Shown: positions 1-9,024 of the stretch, piece after piece
Layout: every line of letters starts with the position of its first letter
Numbering within the stretch: position 1 is the first letter of the stretch
The notes under the pieces: generated by a model
Told to the model about the DNA's origin: nothing
Databases searched by the model: none
Seen by the model: the letters and a program-made list of their open reading frames with translations, nothing else
Program-made: the position numbers and the translations under genes
From: Psychrosphaera sp. B3R10
Lineage (GTDB): Bacteria > Pseudomonadota > Gammaproteobacteria > Enterobacterales > Alteromonadaceae
DNA: 64,000 nucleotides
Direction: 5' to 3'
Assembly: GCF_018861025.1 (NCBI RefSeq)
Contig: NZ_JAHKQH010000022.1
Location: forward strand, 1-64,000

Positions 1-3000
1 GTATTATTGTCTAACGTCACCGCCCCTGAGCCACTGCTCACCGTCACCGTGCCGCCTAACGCATTCGTATCTTCATCCAATATCACCGAGCCATTGGCGC
101 CGCTCGTATCTATCGTACTCGCCCCTGTTATCGCTAACGCACCGCTGTCCGTTACACTGTCGGCTTCTGTCACAACAAAGCTGCCCATTGACCCTTCAAC
201 CGCCAATGCCGCCGCATCTTCTATCGTCACCATGCCACTTGATGTGCTTACCAAGCTCAGTGCCGTTGTGCCATTATCCAGCGTAATATCGCCCGCGCCA
301 CTTGATACCGTCACCACACCCGTTAAGGCATTTGTATCGCCATCAAGCACCACACTGCCATCGCCTGTGGTGGTTAATCCTGTCGTACCCGCCACCATTA
401 ATGTGCCGCTATCAGTGATACCCGTTGAGCTGCTCACCAATAAGTTATTGCCTACCGACCCTTGCAGGTCAACCATGCCCGCATCTTCTATCGTCACATC
501 ATTACCGCTCGTGACCACTAAGGCTAAATCCGTCGCATCATTATCCAGCGTGATGTCACCTGTGCCCGCCGCTATCGTAACTGTGCCACTTAGCGCGTTG
601 CTGTCATCATCTAATATTACTGAGCCGTTGGTGGCTGACGTTGCTAACGTCACGTCCCCCGTAGTTATTGTTCCAGAGTCAGTTATGCCACCAGCGCCCG
701 TAATTGTTGAAGAAATCGAATCGGCTGTCGTCACGCCAAAATCAAGTCCTTGACCATTATTAACAGATAAAGCGCCACCTGTGGTTCCAGAAACTGAACC
801 GGAAATAAGATTAATTCCACTCAAATCTGCGTCATTAGTCACCACTAATTCAACATCACCCGCAGTGATCACGGTACTGCCTGTATTCACAATGCTATCA
901 GCAGCAATTGTTAGTGCGTCACTACCTAAATCCAATGCATTTTGAGTCGTCAGTGCGCCCGCCGTTAAAACGTTAATGCCAGCGTGAGTGGTTGTTGTAT
1001 TAAGATCGACACCGTCGATTGAAATCGCGCCACCGGTTTCCATTCCAAACGTAATTTCACCCGTTCCGGCTTGTAATAGATCCAATTCGCTCTGGGTCAA
1101 GTTTAGATTGCCAGAACCTGCTGTTCCTAGATCTAAGGTCACACTGTCACTATTGCCTTTAACCGTTATGTCACTGTTATTACTGGTTACTGAACCATTT
1201 AGTGTAAAGTCTGTTGCTGCTGAAAGCGTAATGTCACCATCGCCACCGCTTGTATCTGAGTCCGATGTAATCGCAGCAGCTTCTACTGTGCCACCAGAAA
1301 GATCAACACTGCCTGTGGCAGAAATCGCACCACCGACCAAAAGTGCAGAACCAGCTGTTAGATCAAGATCACCGGAAATCGTTATTGCGTCATCACCGGT
1401 ATCTATATTATTTGCAGAGTTAATCGTGAGTCCGGTAACAGACAAGGTACCTGTGTCACCCACATCATCACCAAATGTCACATTTGAGGTATCTGATGTA
1501 ATCGTAATATCACCACCATCAGACAACGAATTAAATGTTGAATTGCCTGTTACATTGACATCGATGTCGTTGCCTGCCGAAAGTGCTATTTCACCACCTG
1601 TGACACCTATTGATGTTGCGTCTTCTGAAGTAATTGAGCCAGCTGTTGACGTGATGTCTAGCGCTGTTGAATTGGTACTCGTTGTGACAATATCGTGCAG
1701 ATTAATATCATCATCTTCTAAAATGGTTATGTCGCCAGCTCCTGCGTCAACTTCAATATCCGTCGCCGCGGTGACGATATTTACATCGCCAGAAGCCGTT
1801 ATTGATATTTCATTTGCAGTGAGTTTACCGGTACTCGTCGTTGTACCGCTGGATTCTACGGTTAGGCTATCGGTGGTCGTTGCCGCCGAAATAGAGACGT
1901 TCCCGCCTGTAATGTTTAATTCTGCATTACTATTTGTAATTGTTTCTGAAATAGTCACCGCGCCTGTATTTCCGGCTTCACCTATATTTATTGTTCGGTC
2001 TAAACCAGCGGAGTCGCTAAATAAGTTTGTGACACTTGCCGCGCCCAGTTCCAATGTACTGCTAGCATTTAATGAGTTTTCTAAATCAATCGTGCCATTA
2101 GCTGTTTGTGTGTATATGTTTGTCGTTGAAGTATTAATAGCGCTATTAATGGTTAAATTGTCAGACTCAAGTGTCAACGTTGCGTCATCACCTGTAATGG
2201 CACCACTTATGGTAATTTCGCCCGCACTGTCGCCTGAAGTTAAAATAAGCGAACCACCGGACTCAATATCAACCAAGTTGTTCACCAATATGTCATCGCC
2301 TGCTGCGACATCAACAGTGGCATCACCACTGATGTTTGACGCACCAATGGATATGTCGCCACTATTAACCACATTAACCGAACTAACATCGGTTAGATCC
2401 AATACCCCAACCGTTGTATCTAAATCCCCAGCCGTACTAGCACCACCATCTAATACAAGTTTATTGGCCGTTACATCATTACCAGCCACGCCTGTTATTG
2501 TTCCACTAGCATCTAAGGTTAATGTATTGCCAGTTACGTTTATTGTGTCGCCAAATGTAAGATCATTAGCATTAACTGTAAGGCTACCGCCGGTTTTCGT
2601 AACATCTAATCCTGTGACATCCACACCTGAAAAATCAAGTACCGAAGCACCTGATGTATTAAGAGATATTGTGCCCGTTTGGTTCAAAGATGATGTTGCC
2701 CCGGCTTGTTCTGTGATTTCAATATCGCCATCTGTAGCGACGTCACCAAGGTTTAAGCTACCATCAAGTTCAAAGTATAAATCGCCAACGGTTGCTCCTG
2801 TCGTAGTAAGCGTGCCACCTGTAGATTTGATAGAAAGTGCATTACCGCTTGAGCCAACGGTCAAGTCATTTGATGCAATGTCGTTACTGTTTATCGTGAT
2901 CGTTCCGTTGGATATAAAGTTTTCGTCGCCTGAAAAAGACGTATTTGTCGCAACCTGTGCATCCGTTGTTGCCGTTATTGGCAAGTTTAATTCCACGGAA

Positions 3001-3878
3001 CCTTCTACAATGACTTGCGATGCCGTAATGTCTATATTCGCCCCTTCTAACTGACCGACTTCTAGCACACCTTGTTGCTGATCAACTGTGATGTTGCCAC
3101 CGGCATCAATAAATAATGGCGCTGATTTAATGGTGTTAATCGATACGTCGCCGCCCGCACTTATCGACACTTCGCCATCTACATCTAATGTACTATTGGC
3201 GCCATTCACTGCTCCGTCAGCTGTAATGGTCAAAAAACTTGTCGCTATTTTGTCGCCATCGTCACCACTCGCGCCTATGATAACGTCGTTGCCAGAAACC
3301 AATCCTAATTTATAGTTTGCCGGCTCTATGGTGCTGATCGTGCCATTTACGATCAGATCAGCATTATTGTCTGTGCCTAACGTCAATCCAAAATTATCAG
3401 CTGCAGAGTCATAACCGCTCAAACTTGAAATGTCTTTTGTTGAAAACAACAAGTTACTCGTACCGGCCCCCGTATTGACAAAGTTATCCCCAACAGTGAT
3501 GCCATTAGCATTGGCAAAAATTAAAGATTCAATATTGGAAGTGGTCACTGTACCGTCAATTAATGAGGAGTCGGAACCAATGACCCTGTTCAATACGACA
3601 GTCCCTGTCATCGTGCCTTGGCTATTGTTAAAATCGATAGACTCGGTATTTGCGAGGCCAAACGTGTCCCAGTTAATAATGGTCTGTCCATTAAGAACGG
3701 TCACTGTCGATTTATCCCCCGACACTGTCGCGCCGTTTGTCGTTGAATTAACCGTACTATTCGTTAAATCGACTGTTTCACCAGCAAATGCGTTTGGGAT
3801 CAATGCTGCTGACACAGCAATGGCAATGGTCGTTTTAACAAGTTTTGAATTTTCAGGGCGGATATTTAAGGCTGACAT
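1..3878 (-). CDS. Filamentous-haemagglutinin-type TPS adhesin, 5' part (3' end beyond window)
   Basis: The minus frame is open at every stretch I translated from an ATG at 3878 to the left edge (about 1292 codons). The protein begins with a signal peptide (charged KLVKTT, hydrophobic IAIAVSAALIP, cleavage near NAFA/GE). It continues with a haemagglutination-activity/TPS domain (INWDTFGL, then VVLNRVIGSDSS, then NANGITVGDNFVNTG). After that come beta-helix-like S/T/G/D/N-rich segments. At the left edge three copies of an 88-89 residue repeat appear, recognised by VTDSG, GSVVLDGDTNA and DITLDN; copies are 264 and 267 bp apart. By family knowledge it is exported by a TpsB partner, which is not in this window. 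Function as adhesin or exoprotein is inferred. The total size is unknown. Confidence 0.85.
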   Translation of the reverse strand, partial: MSALNIRPENSKLVKTTIAIAVSAALIPNAFAGETVDLTNSTVNSTTNGATVSGDKSTVTVLNGQTIINWDTFGLANTESIDFNNSQGTMTGTVVLNRVIGSDSSLIDGTVTTSNIESLIFANANGITVGDNFVNTGAGTSNLLFSTKDISSLSGYDSAADNFGLTLGTDNNADLIVNGTISTIEPANYKLGLVSGNDVIIGASGDDGDKIATSFLTITADGAVNGANSTLDVDGEVSISAGGDVSINTIKSAPLFIDAGGNITVDQQQGVLEVGQLEGANIDITASQVIVEGSVELNLPITATTDAQVATNTSFSGDENFISNGTITINSNDIASNDLTVGSSGNALSIKSTGGTLTTTGATVGDLYFELDGSLNLGDVATDGDIEITEQAGATSSLNQTGTISLNTSGASVLDFSGVDVTGLDVTKTGGSLTVNANDLTFGDTINVTGNTLTLDASGTITGVAGNDVTANKLVLDGGASTAGDLDTTVGVLDLTDVSSVNVVNSGDISIGASNISGDATVDVAAGDDILVNNLVDIESGGSLILTSGDSAGEITISGAITGDDATLTLESDNLTINSAINTSTTNIYTQTANGTIDLENSLNASSTLELGAASVTNLFSDSAGLDRTINIGEAGNTGAVTISETITNSNAELNITGGNVSISAATTTDSLTVESSGTTTSTGKLTANEISITASGDVNIVTAATDIEVDAGAGDITILEDDDINLHDIVTTSTNSTALDITSTAGSITSEDATSIGVTGGEIALSAGNDIDVNVTGNSTFNSLSDGGDITITSDTSNVTFGDDVGDTGTLSVTGLTINSANNIDTGDDAITISGDLDLTAGSALLVGGAISATGSVDLSGGTVEAAAITSDSDTSGGDGDITLSAATDFTLNGSVTSNNSDITVKGNSDSVTLDLGTAGSGNLNLTQSELDLLQAGTGEITFGMETGGAISIDGVDLNTTTTHAGINVLTAGALTTQNALDLGSDALTIAADSIVNTGSTVITAGDVELVVTNDADLSGINLISGSVSGTTGGALSVNNGQGLDFGVTTADSISSTITGAGGITDSGTITTGDVTLATSATNGSVILDDDSNALSGTVTIAAGTGDITLDNDATDLALVVTSGNDVTIEDAGMVDLQGSVGNNLLVSSSTGITDSGTLMVAGTTGLTTTGDGSVVLDGDTNALTGVVTVSSGAGDITLDNGTTALSLVSTSSGMVTIEDAAALAVEGSMGSFVVTEADSVTDSGALAITGASTIDTSGANGSVILDEDTNALGGTVTVSSGSGAVTLDNN

Positions 3879-4306
3879 GGTATGTCCTTCACTCTACTAT
3901 TACGGATATAGCTAAAAAAATTTCAACTAATGAAAAAATAGATAGAGATCATAGAATTCGCAAACGTCTAAATTTACTCAGGATTTAACAACTCACTAAA
4001 CACACAAAATTAATTTTAAGTAAAATAGAAGACAAACGCGGTTTTACTCGCTTTGAAGCAATTTAAAATAAAATAGGGATTAAATGGTAGAGCAATAAGT
4101 TCTATCAATAATGAAGATCTTAACTAAACAGTCTAAAAAACAACCAACCTATTTGCCTAATTCTGACAAGGAGATCCAATTTAACCTAACGTTAATTAGG
4201 TTTAGACTGCGATTAAAAAGGCAAAAATGCGTCAAACATAATGTAAAACGGTCAAACTGCCCCCTTCATTTACATAACCTTAAGTATTGTTCAGGACCAG
4301 TTTTGA
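3879..4306. other. Intergenic region upstream of the adhesin gene
   Basis: No convincing gene. It must hold the adhesin promoter on the minus strand. A 7-bp inverted repeat (AACCTAA/TTAGGTT, 4183-4202) lies between the adhesin start and the stop of the neighbouring zinc-ribbon gene, but it has no clear T-tract. A 73-codon plus-strand ORF (4111-4332) has no recognisable content and runs over the 3' end of the zinc-ribbon gene, so I do not call it. Confidence 0.5.
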
Positions 4307-4627
4307 TTATTCCAACGTACTACTCGCATTAGAGTCGACTGAGTTTGCAATTTCAACGCTTGTAAATCGAATAAAAAGCGACGCCCAAATAATGTTAACG
4401 ACAATAAAAAGTAGCAGGGAAAACAGCGATTGTTCTAAAACAATATTGAATGTTGCTAATACATAGAATGGCAATGCGCTATAGATAATTTGTCTGTCAC
4501 TAAATTTTCGTTTTATTTTTAGTAACGCAGAGCAATTTTTACAACTAAATAACTTCATATCCGATGATAAAAATAGTCGATTCCAACCTACGTTCTTACT
4601 GCATTCAGGGCATTTAGAATTAGTCAT
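4307..4627 (-). CDS. Small zinc-ribbon membrane protein
   Basis: A 106-residue protein. The N-terminus carries two CxxC knuckles (CPECSKN and CKNCSAL), a probable zinc ribbon. Two hydrophobic segments follow (ALPFYVLATFNIVL and LFSLLLFIVVNIIWASLF), so it is probably a two-span inner-membrane protein. I chose the ATG at 4627 because AAGGAT lies about 6 nt upstream; an in-frame start at 4663 lacks such a site. Function unknown. It resembles small membrane proteins annotated only by their zinc-ribbon in Alteromonadales. It stands alone, between the adhesin and the CBS/HPF-like pair. Confidence 0.6.
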   Translation of the reverse strand: MTNSKCPECSKNVGWNRLFLSSDMKLFSCKNCSALLKIKRKFSDRQIIYSALPFYVLATFNIVLEQSLFSLLLFIVVNIIWASLFIRFTSVEIANSVDSNASSTLE

Positions 4628-4799
4628 AATTATCCTTTTATTGAAATGATTAACACCCAACACTCATAAATGTTAATTTTTCATTAGTTAAAAGCATGTG
4701 TTGTGCACGCTCCACGACAATATGTAAGACATTTTATTTTCTAAAACAGAGCGATATTGAGTCGTTTAAAAATACGAATTTGGCAAGATAGTGGACAAA

Positions 4800-5081
4800 T
4801 TAGATCGTCCACGACTTGCCAAGAGGACTAATTGCTCGTATAGAATTTACCGCTATCTCAAAAGCTGTCAGTTCATCGCTATCGACTCCCATACTGCAAT
4901 TGAGCAAGGTCCCATTATTAAATAAACTAATTTTACTCATATATACATTTTCATTGTCTATATATGAGCACACCACTTCGACGGTCGTTTGGGCGGCTTT
5001 AAATTTATTGGCTAATGTCCTTGCTGAATTTCTAATAAGGTCGGCACGTGAACTGGCATATTGCAAAACAATGACGTTCAT
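4800..5081 (-). CDS. HPF/RaiA-like ribosome-associated protein (short form)
   Basis: A 93-residue protein. The predicted beta-alpha-beta-beta-alpha order and the pattern KISLFNNGTLLNCSMGVD followed by an amphipathic helix (ELTAFEIAVNSI) resemble the hibernation-promoting-factor fold (compare HVNGGEIHASAEGQDMYAAI in E. coli HPF). Similarity is by eye and weak, and the usual basic surface is reduced. The ATG at 5081 has a strong GGGAGGGGG ribosome binding site; a start at 5102 would lie upstream of that site and inside the hairpin. It is the second gene after the CBS protein, 60 nt apart, and its ribosome site lies partly in a stem (see regulatory feature). If HPF-like, it would bind the small ribosomal subunit. 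Confidence 0.5.
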   Translation of the reverse strand: MNVIVLQYASSRADLIRNSARTLANKFKAAQTTVEVVCSYIDNENVYMSKISLFNNGTLLNCSMGVDSDELTAFEIAVNSIRAISPLGKSWTI

Positions 5082-5088
5082 ACACCCC

Positions 5089-5118
5089 CTCCCAAAAGAC
5101 AATTTTGTCTTTTGGGAG
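5089..5118 (-). promoter_or_regulatory. Hairpin overlapping the HPF-like gene's ribosome binding site
   Basis: A perfect inverted repeat pairs 5089-5102 with 5105-5118 (about 13 usable pairs, tight AATT centre). On the minus-strand transcript the 3' arm ends in TTTTGGGAG, which contains half of the GGGAGGGGG Shine-Dalgarno for the ATG at 5081. No T-tract follows, so it does not look like a terminator. It lies between the CBS stop codon and the HPF-like start, where it could limit translation of the second gene or act as a processing or stability element. Confidence 0.6.
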
Positions 5119-5141
5119 AGAACTCCTTTATTTTTAAATAC

Positions 5142-5720
5142 TTAAGCTGCATGTTTGTCTAAAATATGAATTGCGTTATTTACTAATCTAAAGCTAACTG
5201 GCAGATTTAAGTCGACATCAAGATGTAATGCTCTTGCAACATCAGAGGCAGAAATTAATCCCCTTAACGTATTGCCATCATTATCTGTCACTAAGATATG
5301 TTGCTCTGTGCAGCTTGCTAAAGTTTGAACGAGGGATCGAATCGATGTTTGTTCTAACGTAGCCCAATCAATCGATTTCAAATGCGCTTTAAAGCGCATA
5401 AAGTCGGCGACACGAAGTTCCGATCTAACGTCACCTCGTGCGACCTTTTTTACGATTTCTTGATTATTTAAATCATTAAAACTCAATGTTCCAATAAAAT
5501 TACTGTGCTCATCTAACACGAGTTGTAATTTAACATGAGCTTTTTTCATAATGTATTCAGCTTCGACCGCCTTCGTGTTTGAGTCGATTACAAGTGGGCT
5601 GTTTAGCTTAAAGTCAGTTGTGATTTCTGTAGCTTTACTATGCATAGAAACGGCTAATGATTGGCAAGGCCATTCTATTTGCGACACGCGATCGCATGAT
5701 AAAAACGATAATTTATTCAT
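5142..5720 (-). CDS. CBS-domain pair protein
   Basis: A 192-residue protein made essentially of a tandem CBS pair. CBS1 lies roughly at residues 38-110 (SPLVIDSNTKAVEAEYIM, then VLDEHSNFIGTLSFNDL). CBS2 is roughly 118-178 (TSIRSLVQTLAS, then LVTDNDGNTLRGLISASDVA). CBS pairs usually bind adenine nucleotides. No enzyme or transporter domain is attached, so it probably works as a stand-alone sensor. It is the first gene of a probable two-gene operon with the HPF-like protein, which suggests nucleotide-linked control of ribosome dormancy; that link is inference. Confidence 0.75.
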   Translation of the reverse strand: MNKLSFLSCDRVSQIEWPCQSLAVSMHSKATEITTDFKLNSPLVIDSNTKAVEAEYIMKKAHVKLQLVLDEHSNFIGTLSFNDLNNQEIVKKVARGDVRSELRVADFMRFKAHLKSIDWATLEQTSIRSLVQTLASCTEQHILVTDNDGNTLRGLISASDVARALHLDVDLNLPVSFRLVNNAIHILDKHAA

Positions 5721-5773
5721 TTCTTTGTACCTAATATAATTAATAATTGTCGGGAGTTTTTCCCAAATACAGA

Positions 5774-6076
5774 TTAACTAGTCAAAGAAAGAGGTGGTGC
5801 GCGGATTAAATAATCTCGTTGAGTTGGAGGGTTGTGAAAAGTGATGATAGAAGCAGGAGAAGTGCAACATTGTGCTGACAACTCAAAATCAAACTTCGAT
5901 AAAAAGAACTTGTCTTCAAATTCTTCAGAGCCAAGAGAATCAATATCACATGATAAAGTGGCATTAATTGTTGTCTCTAGTATTTGATATTGATGACCAT
6001 AGCTGCCGCCTTGCGAACTTGGGAAGTTCGCAATTAATATAAAGGCTAGAAATAAATAACTCGAGATTAATCTCAT
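5774..6076 (-). CDS. Small exported protein, function unknown
   Basis: A 100-residue product. The N-terminal hydrophobic stretch (SSYLFLAFILIANFPSSQG) looks like a signal peptide. The mature part contains three cysteines (one single, one CC pair) and ends with a conserved-looking NPPTQRDYLIRAPPLS. GGAAAG lies about 5 nt before the ATG at 6076. I do not recognise the family. It lies 53 nt upstream of the CBS gene on the same strand, so it could be the first gene of that operon. Confidence 0.5.
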   Translation of the reverse strand: MRLISSYLFLAFILIANFPSSQGGSYGHQYQILETTINATLSCDIDSLGSEEFEDKFFLSKFDFELSAQCCTSPASIITFHNPPTQRDYLIRAPPLSLTS

Positions 6077-6339
6077 TTACTTTCCATATCGCTACAAATC
6101 AAAATAGATAGGATTTAAACTAAATCCGTAACTACACAGTTAACTAATTCTATTAGTGTAGTTGATGTTAAATCTATTAACCAAAATATGAATAAAAAAG
6201 CCTACCTCGGCTTCCCAATTGCACAAGCTAGCTCAATGCGTTTTTACTATATAAACGTTTTAAAATTTATTGTAAAGCTTATATGGGAACAATTATCAGC
6301 CATTCCAACCCCCACAAACAAATATGTATCTAATGGCGA
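6077..6339. other. Intergenic stretch with a terminator-like hairpin and no gene
   Basis: Non-coding. It should contain the promoter for the minus-strand genes from 6076. On the minus strand, about 180 nt from the repeat edge to the hairpin at 6193-6213 could encode a small RNA ending in that hairpin. I found no known RNA family in it. Confidence 0.35.
6193..6213 (-). terminator. Weak intrinsic terminator
   Basis: On the minus strand AAGCC and GGCTT form a 5-bp stem around GAGGTA, followed by six T. It is short, so moderate confidence. No gene ends just upstream; the nearest on that strand stops at 6865. Confidence 0.45.
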
Positions 6340-6755
6340 TAATACGTGTTGCTAACTTTACTCCTGGGACAACAGTTAGCTAGTTAAAATATCTCTGTGG
6401 CTGACTCTTATTACTAGCTAGGGGATGACGTTTTTCTTTCTGAAATTATGAGCCAATTTAGGGTGGATTAAGACGTTCCTCTGCACTTGGTTGGAGATCC
6501 CTAATATCGCCGTGGCTCTTTTGGGATGACGTTTTTTCCGTTTAATTGTGCTCAACAATGACTTTTTGTTCTGACTATTATGAGCAAATTTAAGGTGGAT
6601 TATGACATTCTTCTGCACCCGGTTGGAGGTTCCAAATATCGCTGTGGCTGACTAATTTTACAAGCTACGGGTATGACGGTTTTTTATGTTCCCCGTCATC
6701 TCAAAATCGCGAAGCGATATTTGAGATCTCCTTCAAAGTGCAGAGGACGTTTTTT
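6340..6755 (-). repeat. Array of the ~100-bp dispersed intergenic repeat (with one inverted unit)
   Basis: Two or three minus-oriented units are recognised by TGCACTTGGTTGGAGATCCC, ATATCGCCGTGGCTCTTTTG and GGATGACG. At about 6693-6752 a further unit lies in the opposite orientation (CCCGTCATCTCAAAAT, then GATATTTGAGATCTCC, then GTGCAGAGGA). Some units carry the variant GACTAATTTTACAAGCT in place of CTTTTG. A 66-codon ORF inside it is only repeat sequence. Confidence 0.8.
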
Positions 6756-6864
6756 GTAACTAAATAAAGCAATTAAAACCAAATGCCCAACACCTATAGT
6801 AACTCTATAACTGTCGAGCAATATTCGACATGCACCTGTGAAACGTCATAACTTGTTTTAAGCT

Positions 6865-7653
6865 TTAAAAGCTATAACTAATACCTGCAATAGACTTAAC
6901 GACTGCCGTGTCTGTCGTGCCTTCCAGAATTGCTTTAATGTGCCAATTCAAACCTTTACTTCTATGGGCTAACCCAATTCCGGCACTATAAAAATAATCG
7001 TCGCCACCGGCAAATTGATACTGAATTTTGATATCGTCAATCAAGATCCCAGTGCCATAACGACTAAAACCTGAAGGCGAACCATTCTGGTATGGGATAA
7101 ATATACTTTTATATTGCACCATAAGGCCATAAGCATCTTTAACTTCTTCAGACGAATAATCATTGCTGTTACTTATGATTTCTCTTTTATTATTATGAAG
7201 AAATACCCCATAACTCACGCCTATGCCCGTGGATTCACTGGTACTAAAACGCCCAAGAAACAACTGCTCTTGCAGGTAATACTTTGAATATGATTCATGT
7301 TGTAACTGATAAACGTCTTTAGAATATTCGACATAAAGGTTACTTAACAGATCACTATCGAGAAATGCTAATGGCTTTAAACCAGCGGTAATCTTTTCAT
7401 TGTAATCTTCGAGTTCCGTAACTCTATTTACATAGTCAGATAGATTACTTGGTTCATTCCCCTGTGGCGCTTCGTACTCAAAATAAAAAGTATTAAACAA
7501 GTTCCCCTCGATACCAACGGCATTAATACCTTGGGCGACCTCATTCGTTACTGTATCTGTTAAGGAAAAGTTTTTGTAATATATTTCCACTTCCGAGCTT
7601 TGCACAGACCAAGATAACGCTAAGCTAAAACTTGTAACTAGTATTTTTTTCAT
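6865..7653 (-). CDS. Predicted outer-membrane-type protein, function unknown
   Basis: A 262-residue protein. The start at 7653 gives a clear signal peptide (MKKILVTSFSLALSWSVQSS) and has AAGGAA upstream; a start at 7695 would bury it. The mature part alternates polar and aromatic residues (IGVSYGVFLHN, IKIQYQFAGGDDYFYSAGIG) and ends in the C-terminal aromatic pattern AGISYSF typical of outer-membrane beta-barrels. I do not recognise the family. It stands alone between two copies of the dispersed repeat. Confidence 0.6.
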   Translation of the reverse strand: MKKILVTSFSLALSWSVQSSEVEIYYKNFSLTDTVTNEVAQGINAVGIEGNLFNTFYFEYEAPQGNEPSNLSDYVNRVTELEDYNEKITAGLKPLAFLDSDLLSNLYVEYSKDVYQLQHESYSKYYLQEQLFLGRFSTSESTGIGVSYGVFLHNNKREIISNSNDYSSEEVKDAYGLMVQYKSIFIPYQNGSPSGFSRYGTGILIDDIKIQYQFAGGDDYFYSAGIGLAHRSKGLNWHIKAILEGTTDTAVVKSIAGISYSF

Positions 7654-7794
7654 CAAATTTCCTTTTAGATACACAACCATTACATTCCAAACCACTATTT
7701 TATATGTGAAAATTGTTTATTATTAACTATTTTATATTTGTAACAAATTACTTAACTCATTGCTAGATATCAAGTTTAAACATTTCTATGGGGT

Positions 7795-7915
7795 AAGCAT
7801 CGCTGAAATTTGTAGTTTCCCCAGCACTTGGTTGGAAAACCCTAATATTGCTGTGGCTGACTAATTTTACAAGCTTTGGGATGACGGTTTTTGTTTTGAG
7901 CTTTTGAGCCAGTTG
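7795..7915 (-). repeat. Single unit of the ~100-bp dispersed repeat
   Basis: One minus-oriented unit: CAGCACTTGGTTGGAAAACC, ATATTGCTGTGGCTGACTAA, TTTTACAAGCTTTGGGATGA. It is the variant with the TTTTACAAGCT segment. It lies between the outer-membrane-type gene and the yebC-family terminator. Confidence 0.75.
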
Positions 7916-7927
7916 AAATCTGAATAC

Positions 7928-7955
7928 AAAAAAGCCCTGCCAACCGGCAGGGCTT
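7928..7955 (-). terminator. Intrinsic terminator of the yebC-family gene
   Basis: A 10-bp stem, AAGCCCTGCC/GGCAGGGCTT with AACC loop, is followed on the minus strand by a run of T. It lies 105 nt after the gene's stop codon. Confidence 0.85.
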
Positions 7956-8060
7956 CTTAAAGTCAAATAGCAGCTCTTAATTAACTATTTAGCAACAATT
8001 AACTTAGTTAGTTTAAAGGTATTAGTGAATCACTTTAAACAACTTAATTACTATAAAAAA

Positions 8061-8783
8061 TTAGCGTTCAACTTCTGCATTGTGATAAACATCTTGTACA
8101 TCTTCGCAATCATTCAGCATATCCATAAATTTATCAAACACAGCAACATCATCGCCTGATACCGTTGTCATTGTTTGAGGTTCCCAAGAGATTTCCTGAG
8201 TATCGAAGTCAATGCCTTCAAACGCTTCTTCAAGGGCGACTTTAACTTTATTAAACTCAGTATGCGGCGCAATAACGGTGACCTTACCATCTTCAACTTC
8301 AATTTCGTTAGCGTCGGCATCCGCGTTCATTAGCGCTTCGAGTACCACATCTTCGTCGTCACCGTCAAATTGGAAAATCGCAACGTGGTCAAACATATGT
8401 GCAGCAGATCCCTGAGCACCTAATTTACTGTTTGTTTTAGTAAAGCTATTTCTAACTTCCATGATAGTTCGGTTGTTGTTATCGGTAAGACAATCCACTA
8501 TGACCATACAACCACCTGGACCAAAGCCTTCGTATCGAGCCGCTGAATAATCTTCACCAGCGCCGCCTAGGGCCTTATCTAAGGCATTTTTAATTACGTG
8601 CGCAGGTACCTGATCTTTTTTAGCTCGGTCCATTAAGCTGCGAAGTGCTAGATTTCCGTCTGGGTCAGAACCGCCATTTTTGGCAACGACATATATTTCT
8701 TTGCCGTATTTAGAATATATTTTAGTTTTCATTGCAGCCGTTTTGGCCATTGAATCTTTACGGTTTTGGAATGCTCTTCCCAT
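8061..8783 (-). CDS. YebC/PmpR-family protein (YeeN-like)
   Basis: A 240-residue protein matching the YebC/TACO1 family over its full length. The N-terminus [17 protein letters not shown] and the core [13 protein letters not shown] and [18 protein letters not shown] are hallmarks. The C-terminal acidic domain ends DVQDVYHN. The N-terminus and overall sequence are closer to the YeeN branch of E. coli than to YebC encoded next to ruvC. Members act as transcription regulators or help ribosomes through proline stretches; which applies here cannot be told. It stands alone and has its own terminator. Confidence 0.88.
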   Translation of the reverse strand: MGRAFQNRKDSMAKTAAMKTKIYSKYGKEIYVVAKNGGSDPDGNLALRSLMDRAKKDQVPAHVIKNALDKALGGAGEDYSAARYEGFGPGGCMVIVDCLTDNNNRTIMEVRNSFTKTNSKLGAQGSAAHMFDHVAIFQFDGDDEDVVLEALMNADADANEIEVEDGKVTVIAPHTEFNKVKVALEEAFEGIDFDTQEISWEPQTMTTVSGDDVAVFDKFMDMLNDCEDVQDVYHNAEVER

Positions 8784-9024
8784 GACTAACTCTTCTTATT
8801 TAAATTCTGACTACTGACAACACATCAACATAAGGTGTTATCTAAAAATTGAAAGGTGGCTAAAGTAATCTATTTTGCGACAAATTTAAATCACTACAGC
8901 GTAAAAAAGCCGAGTTAATTTGATTTTATCAAAGATTTATAACTAAAAATTAGAATTGATTATTGTATGTGAGATTAAGAAGATTGCAGATGAATCCCAA
9001 TTTTGACAAAACTATCGAAAAAAT

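Noticed and set aside
7-3915. Long plus-strand ORFs (248, 688, 75 and 161 codons)
   Set aside because: They are antisense to the adhesin frame. Their Ser/Val/Pro-rich content is the mirror of Gly/Asp/Asn/Thr codons, and they lack ribosome sites and family features.
4111-4332. 73-codon plus-strand ORF
   Set aside because: No recognisable motif, poor composition, overlaps the zinc-ribbon gene end; likely chance.
6418-6618. Small ORFs within the ~100-bp repeats (also 18043-18315 and 26516-26728)
   Set aside because: They only translate repeat units; frames are not conserved between arrays.
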